This document shows positions 37,017-45,803 of a stretch of 64,000 nucleotides of DNA, piece by piece. The notes beneath the pieces are model-generated. The model did not search any database and was not told the DNA's origin. It saw only the letters and a list, made by a program, of their open reading frames with translations. How positions within the stretch are numbered: position 1 is the first letter of the stretch; every line of letters begins with the position of its first letter. The DNA comes from an uncultured Gammaproteobacteria bacterium (GTDB lineage Bacteria > Pseudomonadota > Gammaproteobacteria > DRJJ01), in contig CAMYJU010000007.1 in NCBI GenBank assembly GCA_947258795.1, forward strand, positions 234,246 to 298,245. The letters run 5' to 3'. The position numbers and the translations under genes were made by a program.

Positions 37017-37856
37017 ATGGCATTAGTTGTAAATACCAATCTGGCGTCTATCAACGCCCAGCGTAACCTGAATACCAGCCAGAACTCTATCAATACCTCA
37101 CTGCAGCGCCTGTCTTCAGGCCTGCGTATCAACTCTGCAAAAGACGATGCTGCCGGTCTGGCCATTGTTGAAGGCTTCACCAAGCAGATCCGTGGTAATG
37201 CGGTTGCTGTTCGTAACGCCGCTGACGGTATCTCTCTGGGTCAGACAGCAGAATCTGCACTGGGTCAGATTTCCGGTAACGTTCAGCGTATTCGTGAGCT
37301 GGCCGTACAGGCTTCTAACGGTGCTATTGGCGACAGCGAACGTCAGCAGGTACAGAAAGAGGTTGATCAGCTGACCCAGGAACTGTCACGTATTATCCAG
37401 ACTTCCGAGTTCAATGGTACTGCATTGTTGAGCGCCGGCAGCTCCCTGACTTTCCAGGTTGGCTCTGAAGGAACTGCTTCGAACCAGGTATCTGTTACTA
37501 CTTCAAACGTAACCGGTATCGCCGGTTATGCAGCCAGCCTGACTGCAACCGGCACGGTGAATGTATCGACTTCCGCTGCTGCAATTGCTTCCCTGAGCAC
37601 TCTGGATACCTCACTCACTACCCTGTCATCTGAGCGTGCGACTTTTGGTGCGGTACAGAACAGGTTTGAAGCGGTTATCTCTAACCTCGAGTCAGTAAAC
37701 GAGTCACTGTCTGCTTCACGTAGCCGTCTGCAGGATGCCGACTTCGCTTCTGAAACGGCCAACCTGACCCGTGCACAGATCCTGCAGCAGGCAGGTGTAT
37801 CTGTACTGTCCCAGGCCAACACGCTGCCTCAGTCAGCACTGGCCCTGTTACAGTAA
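37017..37856 (+). CDS. fliC: FliC, flagellin
   Basis: A 279-residue filament subunit. Conserved D0/D1 ends are complete: MALVVNTNLASINAQRNLNTSQ, LQRLSSGLRINSAKDDAAGLAI at the N-terminus, and SRLQDADFASETANLTRAQILQQAGVSVLSQAN with LPQSALALLQ at the C-terminus. The central domain is very short (about residues 140-210) and rich in Ser, Thr and Ala, a suitable surface for O-glycosylation. Only one flagellin gene is present. Codon use is strongly biased, as for a highly expressed gene. A strong terminator follows. Confidence 0.97.
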   Translation: MALVVNTNLASINAQRNLNTSQNSINTSLQRLSSGLRINSAKDDAAGLAIVEGFTKQIRGNAVAVRNAADGISLGQTAESALGQISGNVQRIRELAVQASNGAIGDSERQQVQKEVDQLTQELSRIIQTSEFNGTALLSAGSSLTFQVGSEGTASNQVSVTTSNVTGIAGYAASLTATGTVNVSTSAAAIASLSTLDTSLTTLSSERATFGAVQNRFEAVISNLESVNESLSASRSRLQDADFASETANLTRAQILQQAGVSVLSQANTLPQSALALLQ

Positions 37857-37869
37857 AACAGCTAAGGCA

Positions 37870-37901
37870 AACATCCGGGGCTCAGGCCCCGGATGTTCTT
37901 T
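37870..37901 (+). terminator. Rho-independent terminator after fliC
   Basis: A 12-bp perfect stem (AACATCCGGGGC, 37870-37881, with GCCCCGGATGTT, 37886-37897) and a TCAG loop, followed by CTTTA. It lies 13 bases after the fliC stop codon. Confidence 0.88.
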
Positions 37902-37909
37902 AGAGAGAC

Positions 37910-38338
37910 ATGAAAGCAACACCGTTTTATTCATATCACAACATTAAACTGGCTGAAATGAATATCAAACCTTACACAGATTCAGGCAAGCAAAGATCGA
38001 GGCAGATCCCTGCCACGACAGGCAAGGATATGCCGCTCAAGGCCTGTATTGAACACACTCCGGCAAGCCAGGAATCAGCCAATATCATCAGATTTCGTCA
38101 GTATCCAGTGCAATGCAGTAATCTCGATCTTCACCTGGAAACCGACAACACCGACCAGCATTTAGTCAAAGTAGTTGATTCTGTTAGAAAAGCTATAGTC
38201 CGTGAGATACCCTTCAGCGATCTTCAGTACCTGTTGCAGCCCGCCCTGTGTGCCTGGAACCTGCATCAAACCACTTGCAAATGCATTTATGGCATCGAAG
38301 TTGCAGAGCATAAGTGCAGTGCACTGGAGGTTTTATGA
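37910..38338 (+). CDS. flaG: FlaG-family protein with an extended Cys-containing tail
   Basis: A 142-residue protein. The FlaG signature lies at about residues 68-108: LDLHLETDNTDQHLVKVVDSVRKAIVREIPFSDLQYLLQ. FlaG influences filament length and is usually next to fliD. Two features are unusual: a polar N-terminal extension, and about 30 residues after the point where FlaG normally ends, with four Cys (PALCAW...TCKCIYG...HKCSALEVL). The frame appears real because the stop TGA overlaps the fliD start (ATGA). It may begin at an internal ATG, since the first part is poorly conserved. Confidence 0.65.
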   Translation: MKATPFYSYHNIKLAEMNIKPYTDSGKQRSRQIPATTGKDMPLKACIEHTPASQESANIIRFRQYPVQCSNLDLHLETDNTDQHLVKVVDSVRKAIVREIPFSDLQYLLQPALCAWNLHQTTCKCIYGIEVAEHKCSALEVL

Positions 38339-39669
38339 TTAGCTCACCCGGGATCGGTTCAGGACTGGATGTAAACAGTATTGTAACCCAGCTACTGGCG
38401 ATTGAGCGCCGGCCGCTGAACCTGATCGAACGCAAACAGAGTGACGCCAGAGCGCAACTGAGCGATATCGGCCGTCTGAACAGCGCGATGGCGACGTTCC
38501 AGAGCGCCATGCGTGACCTGAACTCTATTTCCGATTTCAAGTTTTTTGGCGCCAGTTCCAGTGACGAGAACGTGCTCACCGCGACCGCTGACAGTAGCGC
38601 CGCGATTGGTGCATTCAGCGTCAGGGTGGATAACCTCGCGGTCGCGCAGAAGCAGAGTTCCCGCGTCTATGCCGATACCGATACCACCACCATCGGTGGC
38701 ACCGGTGACCTGACTATCACCGTTGGTTCCGACAGCATGAACATCACCAATGTCGGTAGCCTGACCCTGAGCGGGTTACAGGACGCGATCAATAACGCCT
38801 CTGACAACCCGGGTGTTACGGCGAGTATCCTGTCAGAAAACAGTGGTAGTTACCGCCTGATTCTGACATCGAATGAAACCGGTACCGCAAACCAGGCCAA
38901 CCTGAGCTTCAGCGGTACCGCCGGTGATGTAACCAACCTGGATATTAACCAGATTGTCGCAGCCGAGGACGCCAGTATCCTGGTCGACAATACCTTTACG
39001 GTAACACGCGGCTCCAACACCATTACCGATGCGATTTCCGGTGTAACCCTGAACCTGGTTTCGGAAAGTGCCACGGCGGCATCGGTCAATATCAGCCGCG
39101 ATAAGGAAAAGGTTACCGAGGCCGTGCAGGGTTTTGTGGATGCCTATAATTCACTGCAGACCACGATCGATAATTTACGCGCAGGCAGCCTCGAGGGTGA
39201 CAACTCCCTGCTGTCTATTGAATCGCAATTGCGCGGCGTGTTTAACAACCCGCCCAGCGGCCTCAGTTCGCAGTTTACCTACCTGGCAGAAATTGGCGTG
39301 AGTTTTGACAAGTTCGGCAAGCTGTCACTGGACAGCACCAAGCTGGGCACGGGCATGGATACCGATTTCGCCGGTGTTGCCGAACTGTTTGCAAACGATG
39401 ATCAGGGCTATGCATTCAGGCTGGACGCACTGGCTACCAGCCTGCTCGAGCCCGAGGGTCTGCTGGATTCGCGCAAGGGCGGGATACAGTCGCGGATAGA
39501 CTCGTTCGACAGCCAGATTGAGCGGGAGGAATACCGTTTGACCCTGGTCGAGGAACGTCTGCGCAGGCAATTTACAGCGCTGGACTCCCTGTTGTCCGGT
39601 CTGGCCAATACCAGCAACTTCCTGGCAACGCAGCTGGCAACCCTGCCCACGGTCGGCAGCCAGCAATAA
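38335..39669 (+). CDS. fliD: FliD, filament cap
   Basis: A 444-residue capping protein that folds flagellin onto the filament tip. The N-terminus ISSPGIGSGLDVNSIVTQLLAIERRPLNLIERKQ is diagnostic. The middle has FSVRVDNLAVAQKQSSRVY and the C-terminus a coiled helix, GIQSRIDSFDSQIEREEYRLTLVEERLRRQFTALDSLLS. The start at ATG 38335 is set by GGAGG upstream and the overlap with flaG. Confidence 0.95.
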   Translation: MISSPGIGSGLDVNSIVTQLLAIERRPLNLIERKQSDARAQLSDIGRLNSAMATFQSAMRDLNSISDFKFFGASSSDENVLTATADSSAAIGAFSVRVDNLAVAQKQSSRVYADTDTTTIGGTGDLTITVGSDSMNITNVGSLTLSGLQDAINNASDNPGVTASILSENSGSYRLILTSNETGTANQANLSFSGTAGDVTNLDINQIVAAEDASILVDNTFTVTRGSNTITDAISGVTLNLVSESATAASVNISRDKEKVTEAVQGFVDAYNSLQTTIDNLRAGSLEGDNSLLSIESQLRGVFNNPPSGLSSQFTYLAEIGVSFDKFGKLSLDSTKLGTGMDTDFAGVAELFANDDQGYAFRLDALATSLLEPEGLLDSRKGGIQSRIDSFDSQIEREEYRLTLVEERLRRQFTALDSLLSGLANTSNFLATQLATLPTVGSQQ

Positions 39670-39747
39670 TGATGGTGGTATTTATCGACCTGGTCTATAA
39701 ATACCGATAGATAAACACGAAATTCCTGAACAGCAGGTGGTGAAAAC

Positions 39748-40179
39748 ATGAGTCATGCGAATATACAAACGGCACTGAATCAGTATAAACAGGTAGGTGT
39801 ACAGAGCAGTCTGACCGATGCCACCCCTTACCGGCTAGTACAGATGCTGATGGAAGGTGCGCTGGACCGGATTGCGAAGGCCAAGGGCACAATGCTCAGC
39901 AATGACTTCATCGAGAAAGGCCGCTTAATTACCTCTGCGATGTCGATTATCGACGGGCTCAGGGGCAGCCTGGATTTTGAGGTCGGCGGCGAAATCGCGG
40001 TCAACCTCGATAATCTCTATGAGTATATGAACCGGCGCCTGATGGAGGCCAATACCAGTAATAATCCCGATCTGCTGGATGAGGTCAGCAATCTTATGTC
40101 AACCATCAAGGAAGGCTGGGACGGTATACCGGTCGAGATCCAGGAAGAGCATGCCCGCTCCAAGGGTATGGAGCCCTGA
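39748..40179 (+). CDS. fliS: FliS, flagellin export chaperone
   Basis: A 143-residue helical cytoplasmic chaperone that binds the C-terminus of flagellin. It has LNQYKQVGVQSSLTDATPYRLVQMLMEGALDRIAKAKGTM, KGRLITSAMSIIDGLRGSLDFEVGGEIAVNLDNLYEYMNRRLMEAN, both typical of FliS. It follows fliD by 78 bases and precedes the fliT-like gene. Confidence 0.95.
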   Translation: MSHANIQTALNQYKQVGVQSSLTDATPYRLVQMLMEGALDRIAKAKGTMLSNDFIEKGRLITSAMSIIDGLRGSLDFEVGGEIAVNLDNLYEYMNRRLMEANTSNNPDLLDEVSNLMSTIKEGWDGIPVEIQEEHARSKGMEP

Positions 40180-40204
40180 TCGGAAAACCATCGGAATTAT
40201 CATT

Positions 40205-40540
40205 ATGCCAATCGATTCAACTCATCGTGAACAGATAAGCCGTATCCAGGAGCTGACCCGGTTGATGGACGAGGCCTCCGGTTTGAATGACTGGGATGCG
40301 GTAACCTCGGCCGAGCAGGAAAGACGGCCACTGATTAGCAGCTGTTTTGCCGATCTGTCGCAGATGGCGGACGGACCGGAAAGCGCTGCCGAACTACAAA
40401 AACTTATTCTCGAAATCATCTCCACCGACCGCCAGGTTTCAGCGCGTGCCGAACAGGTGCGTACGCTGGTGGGCAATGAACTGCAATCAATCTCCCGGGG
40501 TCATACCGTCAGCCAGGCCTACATCCAGAACCAGGGCTGA
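40205..40540 (+). CDS. fliT: FliT-like flagellar chaperone
   Basis: A 111-residue helical protein without membrane segments. The sequence is not strongly conserved (IQELTRLMDEASGLNDWDAVTSAEQERRPLISSCF, then a second long helix), but a short helical protein directly after fliS matches the FliT position and size (about 100-120). FliT binds FliD and holds it for export. ATG 40205 starts the protein after the fliS stop; the frame is open further left inside fliS. Confidence 0.6.
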   Translation: MPIDSTHREQISRIQELTRLMDEASGLNDWDAVTSAEQERRPLISSCFADLSQMADGPESAAELQKLILEIISTDRQVSARAEQVRTLVGNELQSISRGHTVSQAYIQNQG

Positions 40541-40543
40541 TAC

Positions 40544-41113
40544 ATGAATCAGCAAGTGCTGCCTGAATCCGATCTGTTCCGTGACCAGCTGGTATTCGAA
40601 GGGACGGTTCCGCTCAGTATTCATTGCCTGGACTGCATGCCTGACGATGAGCAGTTAACCCTGGTCAATATCAGTAATGAAAAAGTCCTGCGCATGGTTG
40701 CCGCACTCGATGAGATGCATATCGATGTACATGAAGAGCCGGGGCATGCCCACGATATCGCCCGGCTGGAATTCAAGATCAACATGTTAATGGACCTGGT
40801 TGGCCAGGTGATCGAGCGCCAGCTGGAACTGCCGGCGCGCAGGCAGGTCAGCGTGAATGCTCACGGCATACAAATCGAAAGCCCGGAACTGGGTGATCTG
40901 GCACCCGGTCAGCTGCTACAGGTATCGACTTACTTCATCGACACCTATCCGCGGCCGGTCGAGCTGATCGTATCTGTCACACAATCCGGCGCGGATGCGG
41001 TGCTGGCAGGCCAGGTAGTGAGCCTGTCGGAAGCGGTGCAGGATTTGCTCGATCGCCTGATTTTCCGCCAGCATCGGCGCAATATCGCCCAGCATAGAAA
41101 AACCCGCAGTTAA
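40544..41113 (+). CDS. PilZ-like domain protein
   Basis: A 189-residue cytoplasmic protein between the fliT-like gene and fleQ. Residues about 95-180 fit a PilZ fold: LPARRQVSVNAHGIQIESPELGDLAPGQLLQVSTYF. The canonical RxxxR followed by (D/N)xSxxG is only partly kept (AHG in place of SxxG), so c-di-GMP binding is uncertain. The position suggests a role in linking c-di-GMP to motility or flagellar assembly. It is co-directional and three bases after the upstream gene. Confidence 0.55.
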   Translation: MNQQVLPESDLFRDQLVFEGTVPLSIHCLDCMPDDEQLTLVNISNEKVLRMVAALDEMHIDVHEEPGHAHDIARLEFKINMLMDLVGQVIERQLELPARRQVSVNAHGIQIESPELGDLAPGQLLQVSTYFIDTYPRPVELIVSVTQSGADAVLAGQVVSLSEAVQDLLDRLIFRQHRRNIAQHRKTRS

Positions 41114-41365
41114 TCGGTTCCTGTCGCCGGGGCAGGCCCGGTCATGCCCTCGGTACCAGCCTAAAACGTTATAGTTGTAATGAGTTAGCCGCCGCATCCG
41201 GTGTTTGCTGCGCAACTGGATGTTTCCAATCACTAATCCATAATATGACGATATTTTGACATTCGTTTCCGGCAATGCTTTACTTACGGAAGGTCAACAT
41301 TCTGACGCCTCATTGTGGGTAGCAGATCACAACAACAGACCACAATACGTAACGCGGGAAATACT

Positions 41366-42799
41366 ATGGATCAGAACATATTCATTATCGACCCGGATGA
41401 TGAGAGAAGAACAAACCTGGTACAGGTCCTTGATTTTATTGAAGCTGATGTGCATGCCTATGTCTCAGTCGACAAGGCCCTGGCTGGATTGAAGCAGGCC
41501 GAAAGTGTCGATGCCCTGTTTGTCGGGGAGGCGGACAACCGCTTTCCGGACAGCAAGACACTGGACCAGCTACATGAACTGGTCGAGGACCTGCCGGCGT
41601 TCGCGATTTATAACAAGGACGGCGCCGCGGCCGACAGCACCGAGGAAAGCGCCAATATTCTTGGTATTGTCAGCACGCCGTTCCGCTACAGCAAACTGAA
41701 CTCGGCGCTGCAAAAAGCAGAAGTATTCAAGCAGTCCAAATCCAGTAGCGGTGCGCGACGCCCGGTCGAGCTGTTTCGCAGCCTGGTCGGCAGCAGCCGC
41801 AAGATCAAGCATGTCCGCCAGCTGATGGAGCAGGTGGCCGGATCCGATGCCACGGTGCTGATCCTCGGTGAATCCGGTACCGGCAAGGAAGTGATTGCCC
41901 GTAATATCCATTATTATTCCAAGCGCCGCGACAAGCCCTTTGTGCCGATCAACTGCGGTGCGATTCCGCCGGATCTGCTCGAAAGCGAGCTGTTCGGGCA
42001 TGAGAAAGGCGCCTTCACCGGCGCAATCAGTGCCCGCCAGGGCCGCTTCGAGCTGGCCGAAGGCGGCACCCTGTTTCTGGACGAGATCGGTGACATGCCG
42101 CTGGCCATGCAGGTAAAGCTGTTGCGGGTCTTGCAGGAACGTTGTTTCGAACGGGTTGGCAGCACCAAAACCATCAAAACAGATGTACGCATCATTGCTG
42201 CCACGCATCGTAATCTGGAAGACCTGATCAGCGAAGGTAAATTCCGCGAGGATCTGTATTACCGTCTGAATGTGTTCCCGATCGAGAGTCCGCCGTTGAA
42301 AGACCGGATCGAGGACATCCCGCTGCTGATCAACGAGCTGATCTCGCGTATCGAGCATGAAAAACGCGGCTCGGTACGCCTGTCCACAGCCGCGGTCATG
42401 GCCATGTGCCAGTACAACTGGCCCGGCAATGTGCGCGAACTGGCCAACCTGGTCGAACGCCTGGCCATCCTGTTCCCATTTGGCCTGGTCGAGGCCCATG
42501 ATCTACCTGAAAAATACCGCCCGGAAAACGGTAGTGCCGTGGCGCCGGTATTCGCCGACCGCATCGAAGCGGCGATGACACCGGAACTGACCGCCGAGCC
42601 GATGGAGGCACGCCTGCCGCGTGACGGCATTAATCTGAAGGAACACCTCAGTCACCTGGAGGTAAACCTGATTCGCCAGGCCCTGCACGAGGCCGACGGC
42701 GTGGTCGCGCATGCTGCCAAGCTGTTGACCATGCGACGGACCACGTTGGTGGAGAAACTGCGCAAATATGGTCTGCAGCGTAACGCCGATATGACATGA
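41366..42799 (+). CDS. fleQ: FleQ/FlrA, master sigma-54 activator of flagellar genes
   Basis: A 477-residue transcription factor. The N-terminal receiver-like domain (about 1-125) begins [16 protein letters not shown] but lacks a phospho-acceptor Asp in the usual strand, as in FleQ. The AAA+ domain (about 140-375) has [12 protein letters not shown] (Walker A), the sigma-54-contacting [19 protein letters not shown] (Walker B) and [15 protein letters not shown]. The C-terminal Fis-type helix-turn-helix is present ([34 protein letters not shown]). It would open the tier-two promoters seen upstream of fleS, flgA, flgB, fliK and fliL. ATG 41366 matches the FleQ N-terminus. Confidence 0.93.
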   Translation: MDQNIFIIDPDDERRTNLVQVLDFIEADVHAYVSVDKALAGLKQAESVDALFVGEADNRFPDSKTLDQLHELVEDLPAFAIYNKDGAAADSTEESANILGIVSTPFRYSKLNSALQKAEVFKQSKSSSGARRPVELFRSLVGSSRKIKHVRQLMEQVAGSDATVLILGESGTGKEVIARNIHYYSKRRDKPFVPINCGAIPPDLLESELFGHEKGAFTGAISARQGRFELAEGGTLFLDEIGDMPLAMQVKLLRVLQERCFERVGSTKTIKTDVRIIAATHRNLEDLISEGKFREDLYYRLNVFPIESPPLKDRIEDIPLLINELISRIEHEKRGSVRLSTAAVMAMCQYNWPGNVRELANLVERLAILFPFGLVEAHDLPEKYRPENGSAVAPVFADRIEAAMTPELTAEPMEARLPRDGINLKEHLSHLEVNLIRQALHEADGVVAHAAKLLTMRRTTLVEKLRKYGLQRNADMT

Positions 42800-42859
42800 T
42801 TTTGACGCCCCTGGGGCGTACTAGCACTAAGTCACTGTTTTATAATAATTTACTTCTTT

Positions 42860-42875
42860 AGGCACAGTTTTTGCT
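42860..42875 (+). promoter_or_regulatory. Sigma-54 promoter of fleSR
   Basis: AGGCACAGTTTTTGCT, GG (42861-42862) and GC (42873-42874) ten bases apart with TTGCT as the -12 box. It lies 45 bases upstream of the fleS start. Confidence 0.82.
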
Positions 42876-42920
42876 CCTGTAAACGGCAAGGCAAACCCTT
42901 GACTTGAAACAGGAGCAGGC

Positions 42921-44144
42921 ATGGCGCCGATCCCTCAAAAAGCAGAACAACTTGAACAGGCCTTTGCGGCATTCAACCGCATGTCCGGACAACTCGAGGA
43001 GTCCTATCGTGACCTCGAGCAGCAAGTCGCCAGTCTGACCACTGAACTGGCGCATGCGCGCAGCATCGGGCTGATTGAGATCGCCGAAAAGGAACGCCTG
43101 GCCAACCGGCTGGCGCGTTTGCATGAATTGCTGCCGGCCGCCGTGATTGTGGTCAACGGCGACGGTGAAATCACTGACTGCAATCCGGTAGCAACCGATA
43201 TGCTCGGTAGTGCGTTACTAGGACAGCAGTGGGACGCCGTGCAGACTCAGTCCCTGTGCAGCAGCACAGACGATGCGCAACTGTTGACCCTGAATGACGG
43301 GCGTATTGTGCAAAAACTGGTGCAGGCGCTGGATGACGAACCGGGCTGGCTGGTGCTGCTGGTCGATATCAGCCGCGAAATCGCGTTGCAGGAAGCGACC
43401 GCACGCAATGACCGCCTCGCCGCGATGGGTGAAATGGCCGCAAGCCTGGCCCATCAGATCAGGACGCCGTTGGCCACGGCAATTCTGTATGCCTCACAAA
43501 TGAATTCATCCGCGATGCAGGAACAGGACCGTGGCCGCTTTACCGACCGCATGATGGAACGCCTGCGGCATATCGAAACCATGATCAATGATATGTTGCA
43601 GTTCTCGCGTATTGGCCGTTACCAGGCCGAGAAGACCCCGGTAGCCGTGTTTTTTGAAAAACTGGCGATAGCGCTTGAGGCCGACATCAATCGCTATCAG
43701 GCAAGCATCCGTTTCGAATGTGAACAACCGGATGCGGTGATCGTGGGCAATGCCGATGCCTTGCAAAGCGCGTTGATGAACCTGATTACCAATGCGATGC
43801 AGGCCGTACCCGAAAAGGCCGAGGTTAGCCTGAGCTACAGGACAGGGAAGCAGGGCCAGTACAGCCTGGTGGTCAGTGATAATGGTCCCGGTATTGCACA
43901 AGAGATTATCAACAAGATTTTTAACCCGTTCTATACCACGCGTAGTGATGGAACGGGTCTGGGCCTGGCGGTGGTCGAGTCCATCGTGCATGCACATGGT
44001 GGCACCGTCCACTGTGAGTCGGCACCGGACCAGGGCTGTGTGTTCACACTGTCCATGCCCCATATTAATGAAGCAGGTGTACTCAACGATACAGAAAACG
44101 ATATGCATGCCTGCAATACGGTAACAAACAGGAGAGATCCATGA
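42921..44144 (+). CDS. fleS: FleS/FlrB, flagellar sensor histidine kinase
   Basis: A 407-residue soluble kinase. An N-terminal coiled coil and PAS-like region (about 1-160, LLPAAVIVVNGDGEITDCNPVATDMLG) lead to HisKA with the phospho-acceptor in MAASLAHQIRTPLATAILY, and a full HATPase: NLITNAMQAVP, VSDNGPGIAQEIINKIFNPFYTTRSDGTGLGLAVV. There is no membrane segment, as usual for FleS/FlrB. The stop overlaps fleR (ATGA). It phosphorylates FleR in homologous systems, the intermediate tier of the flagellar cascade. Confidence 0.93.
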   Translation: MAPIPQKAEQLEQAFAAFNRMSGQLEESYRDLEQQVASLTTELAHARSIGLIEIAEKERLANRLARLHELLPAAVIVVNGDGEITDCNPVATDMLGSALLGQQWDAVQTQSLCSSTDDAQLLTLNDGRIVQKLVQALDDEPGWLVLLVDISREIALQEATARNDRLAAMGEMAASLAHQIRTPLATAILYASQMNSSAMQEQDRGRFTDRMMERLRHIETMINDMLQFSRIGRYQAEKTPVAVFFEKLAIALEADINRYQASIRFECEQPDAVIVGNADALQSALMNLITNAMQAVPEKAEVSLSYRTGKQGQYSLVVSDNGPGIAQEIINKIFNPFYTTRSDGTGLGLAVVESIVHAHGGTVHCESAPDQGCVFTLSMPHINEAGVLNDTENDMHACNTVTNRRDP

Positions 44145-45430
44145 TAAACGGTTCAGTACTGGTTGTAGAAGACGACCCAAGTCTGCGGGAGGCCTTGTGT
44201 GACACCCTGAAAATCGCGGGTTACCCGGTGCTAGCAACAGAGGACGGTAAAACCGCCTGCGAGATTGTTAAATCCGAAGCTGTCGGTATGGTGGTCAGTG
44301 ATGTTCAGATGCAACCCATGGATGGATTCGAATTACTGAGAAAACTGAAAGAACAGACGCCGTCTATACCGGTGGTACTGATGACTGCCTATGGCACCGT
44401 ACAGAAGGCCGTCGAGGCGATGCGTGAAGGTGCGGTGGACTACATGGTCAAGCCCTTTGACGCCGAATTGCTGGTTGAGAAGGTAAGCCAGTTTGTCAAC
44501 AATGAAGAGGCAAAAGACCCGGAACTGGTTGCAGAAGATGCACAGTCCCGTCGCATGATGGCGCTGGCCAGGCGTGTTGCCGAAAGCGAGGCGACCGTGT
44601 TGATTACCGGTGAGAGCGGATGCGGTAAAGAGGTATATGCGCGTTTCATTCATCGTCATTCCTCGGTCAGTACCGGCCCATTTATCGCGCTGAACTGCGC
44701 GGCGATACCTGAAAACATGCTCGAGGCCGAATTGTTCGGTTACGAGAAGGGCGCATTTACCGGTGCCCACCAGGCCAGGGCGGGTAAATTCGAACAGGCC
44801 AATGGCGGCACCTTGTTACTCGACGAGATATCGGAAATGGATATGGCGCTGCAGGCAAAGTTGTTACGCGTCCTGCAGGAGCGCGAGGTCGAACGCCTCG
44901 GTGGCCGTGGCGTAACCAAGCTGAACGTCAGGGTACTGGCCACCTCTAACCGCAACCTGCGCGAGGAGATTGCGGCAGGCCGGTTTCGTGAAGACCTGTT
45001 CTATCGCCTGAACGTGTTCCCGTTACACCTGTCTCCGCTGGTTTCACGGCCACGCGACATCATGCCGCTGGTCAATCGTATGATCAAAAGCTTTATGCCG
45101 GACCGCCATGCACAGATCCTGATTTCGGACCAGGCACAGCAGAAACTACAGTCTCATGGCTGGCCGGGTAATGTACGCGAACTGAACAATGTCATCCAGC
45201 GTGCGTTGATTCTGATGTCCGGCAACGATATCCAGGACTACGATCTGTGCCTGGAAGACAGCGAAAGCGGTACCGTGCAGATGGACAACATTCATATCTA
45301 TCCGGCCCTGAACGCGGATGCGGAAAACACAGCGACTGATAACACCGCTGACGAGAAAGACTGCGTTTGCGTGACGCAGGCATTGAAGTACCAGCTTAAT
45401 CATTGCAGACAGGAGACTAACGATGAGTGA
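44141..45430 (+). CDS. fleR: FleR/FlrC-like sigma-54 activator lacking the DNA-binding domain
   Basis: A 429-residue response regulator. The receiver (about 1-120) is complete: VEDDPSLREAL, phospho-Asp in VVSDVQMQPMDG, LMTAYG and MVKPFD. The AAA+ domain (about 135-370) has [23 protein letters not shown] and GGTLLLDEISEMD. After [18 protein letters not shown] the protein ends in about 60 acidic, low-complexity residues (ENTATDNTADEKDC...CRQETNDE) with no Fis-type helix-turn-helix, which FleR and FlrC normally carry (about 470-490 residues). No such motif is present in the other frames before fliE at 45423. It may act without binding DNA itself, like Helicobacter FlgR. Confidence 0.88.
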   Translation: MINGSVLVVEDDPSLREALCDTLKIAGYPVLATEDGKTACEIVKSEAVGMVVSDVQMQPMDGFELLRKLKEQTPSIPVVLMTAYGTVQKAVEAMREGAVDYMVKPFDAELLVEKVSQFVNNEEAKDPELVAEDAQSRRMMALARRVAESEATVLITGESGCGKEVYARFIHRHSSVSTGPFIALNCAAIPENMLEAELFGYEKGAFTGAHQARAGKFEQANGGTLLLDEISEMDMALQAKLLRVLQEREVERLGGRGVTKLNVRVLATSNRNLREEIAAGRFREDLFYRLNVFPLHLSPLVSRPRDIMPLVNRMIKSFMPDRHAQILISDQAQQKLQSHGWPGNVRELNNVIQRALILMSGNDIQDYDLCLEDSESGTVQMDNIHIYPALNADAENTATDNTADEKDCVCVTQALKYQLNHCRQETNDE

Positions 45431-45743
45431 TATTGAAATTTCCAAAGTCCTGCAACAGATGCGGGTCATGGCGGCGAAGGCGGAAGGCATGCAGCCGGAA
45501 CAGGTCACCGGTGCCGAAAAAGTCGATTTTTCCAAGATCATGAAGGACTCGGTCAATAACGTTAACGCGGTGCAGAAGGAATCGGCGCGTATGTCCGAGG
45601 CCTTTCAGGCCGGTGATCCGAATGCGGATATTACATCGGTGATGATTGCAATGCAGAAAGCCAGTGTTTCGTTTACGGCTATGACCCAGGTCAGGAACAA
45701 ACTGGTAGACGCCTACCAGGAAATCATGCGTATGAGTTTCTGA
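45423..45743 (+). CDS. fliE: FliE, MS ring-rod junction protein
   Basis: A 106-residue export substrate that joins the MS ring to the rod. Typical FliE strings: VDFSKIMKDSVNNVNAVQKESARMSEAF, DPNADITSVMIAMQKASVSFTAMTQVRNKLVDAYQEIMRM. It overlaps the end of fleR by eight bases. No sigma-54 element was found just upstream, so it may be read from the fleS promoter. Confidence 0.95.
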   Translation: MSDIEISKVLQQMRVMAAKAEGMQPEQVTGAEKVDFSKIMKDSVNNVNAVQKESARMSEAFQAGDPNADITSVMIAMQKASVSFTAMTQVRNKLVDAYQEIMRMSF

Positions 45744-45803
45744 CGGGTAAGTTAGAACAGACAGCTAAAAACCGAATACAGATTAAAAAGGGTGTGAAAA
45801 TTC

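Noticed and set aside
45290..45422. Frameshift hiding a FleR helix-turn-helix
   Set aside because: The two other plus-strand frames here contain stops and no Fis-like helix-turn-helix pattern.
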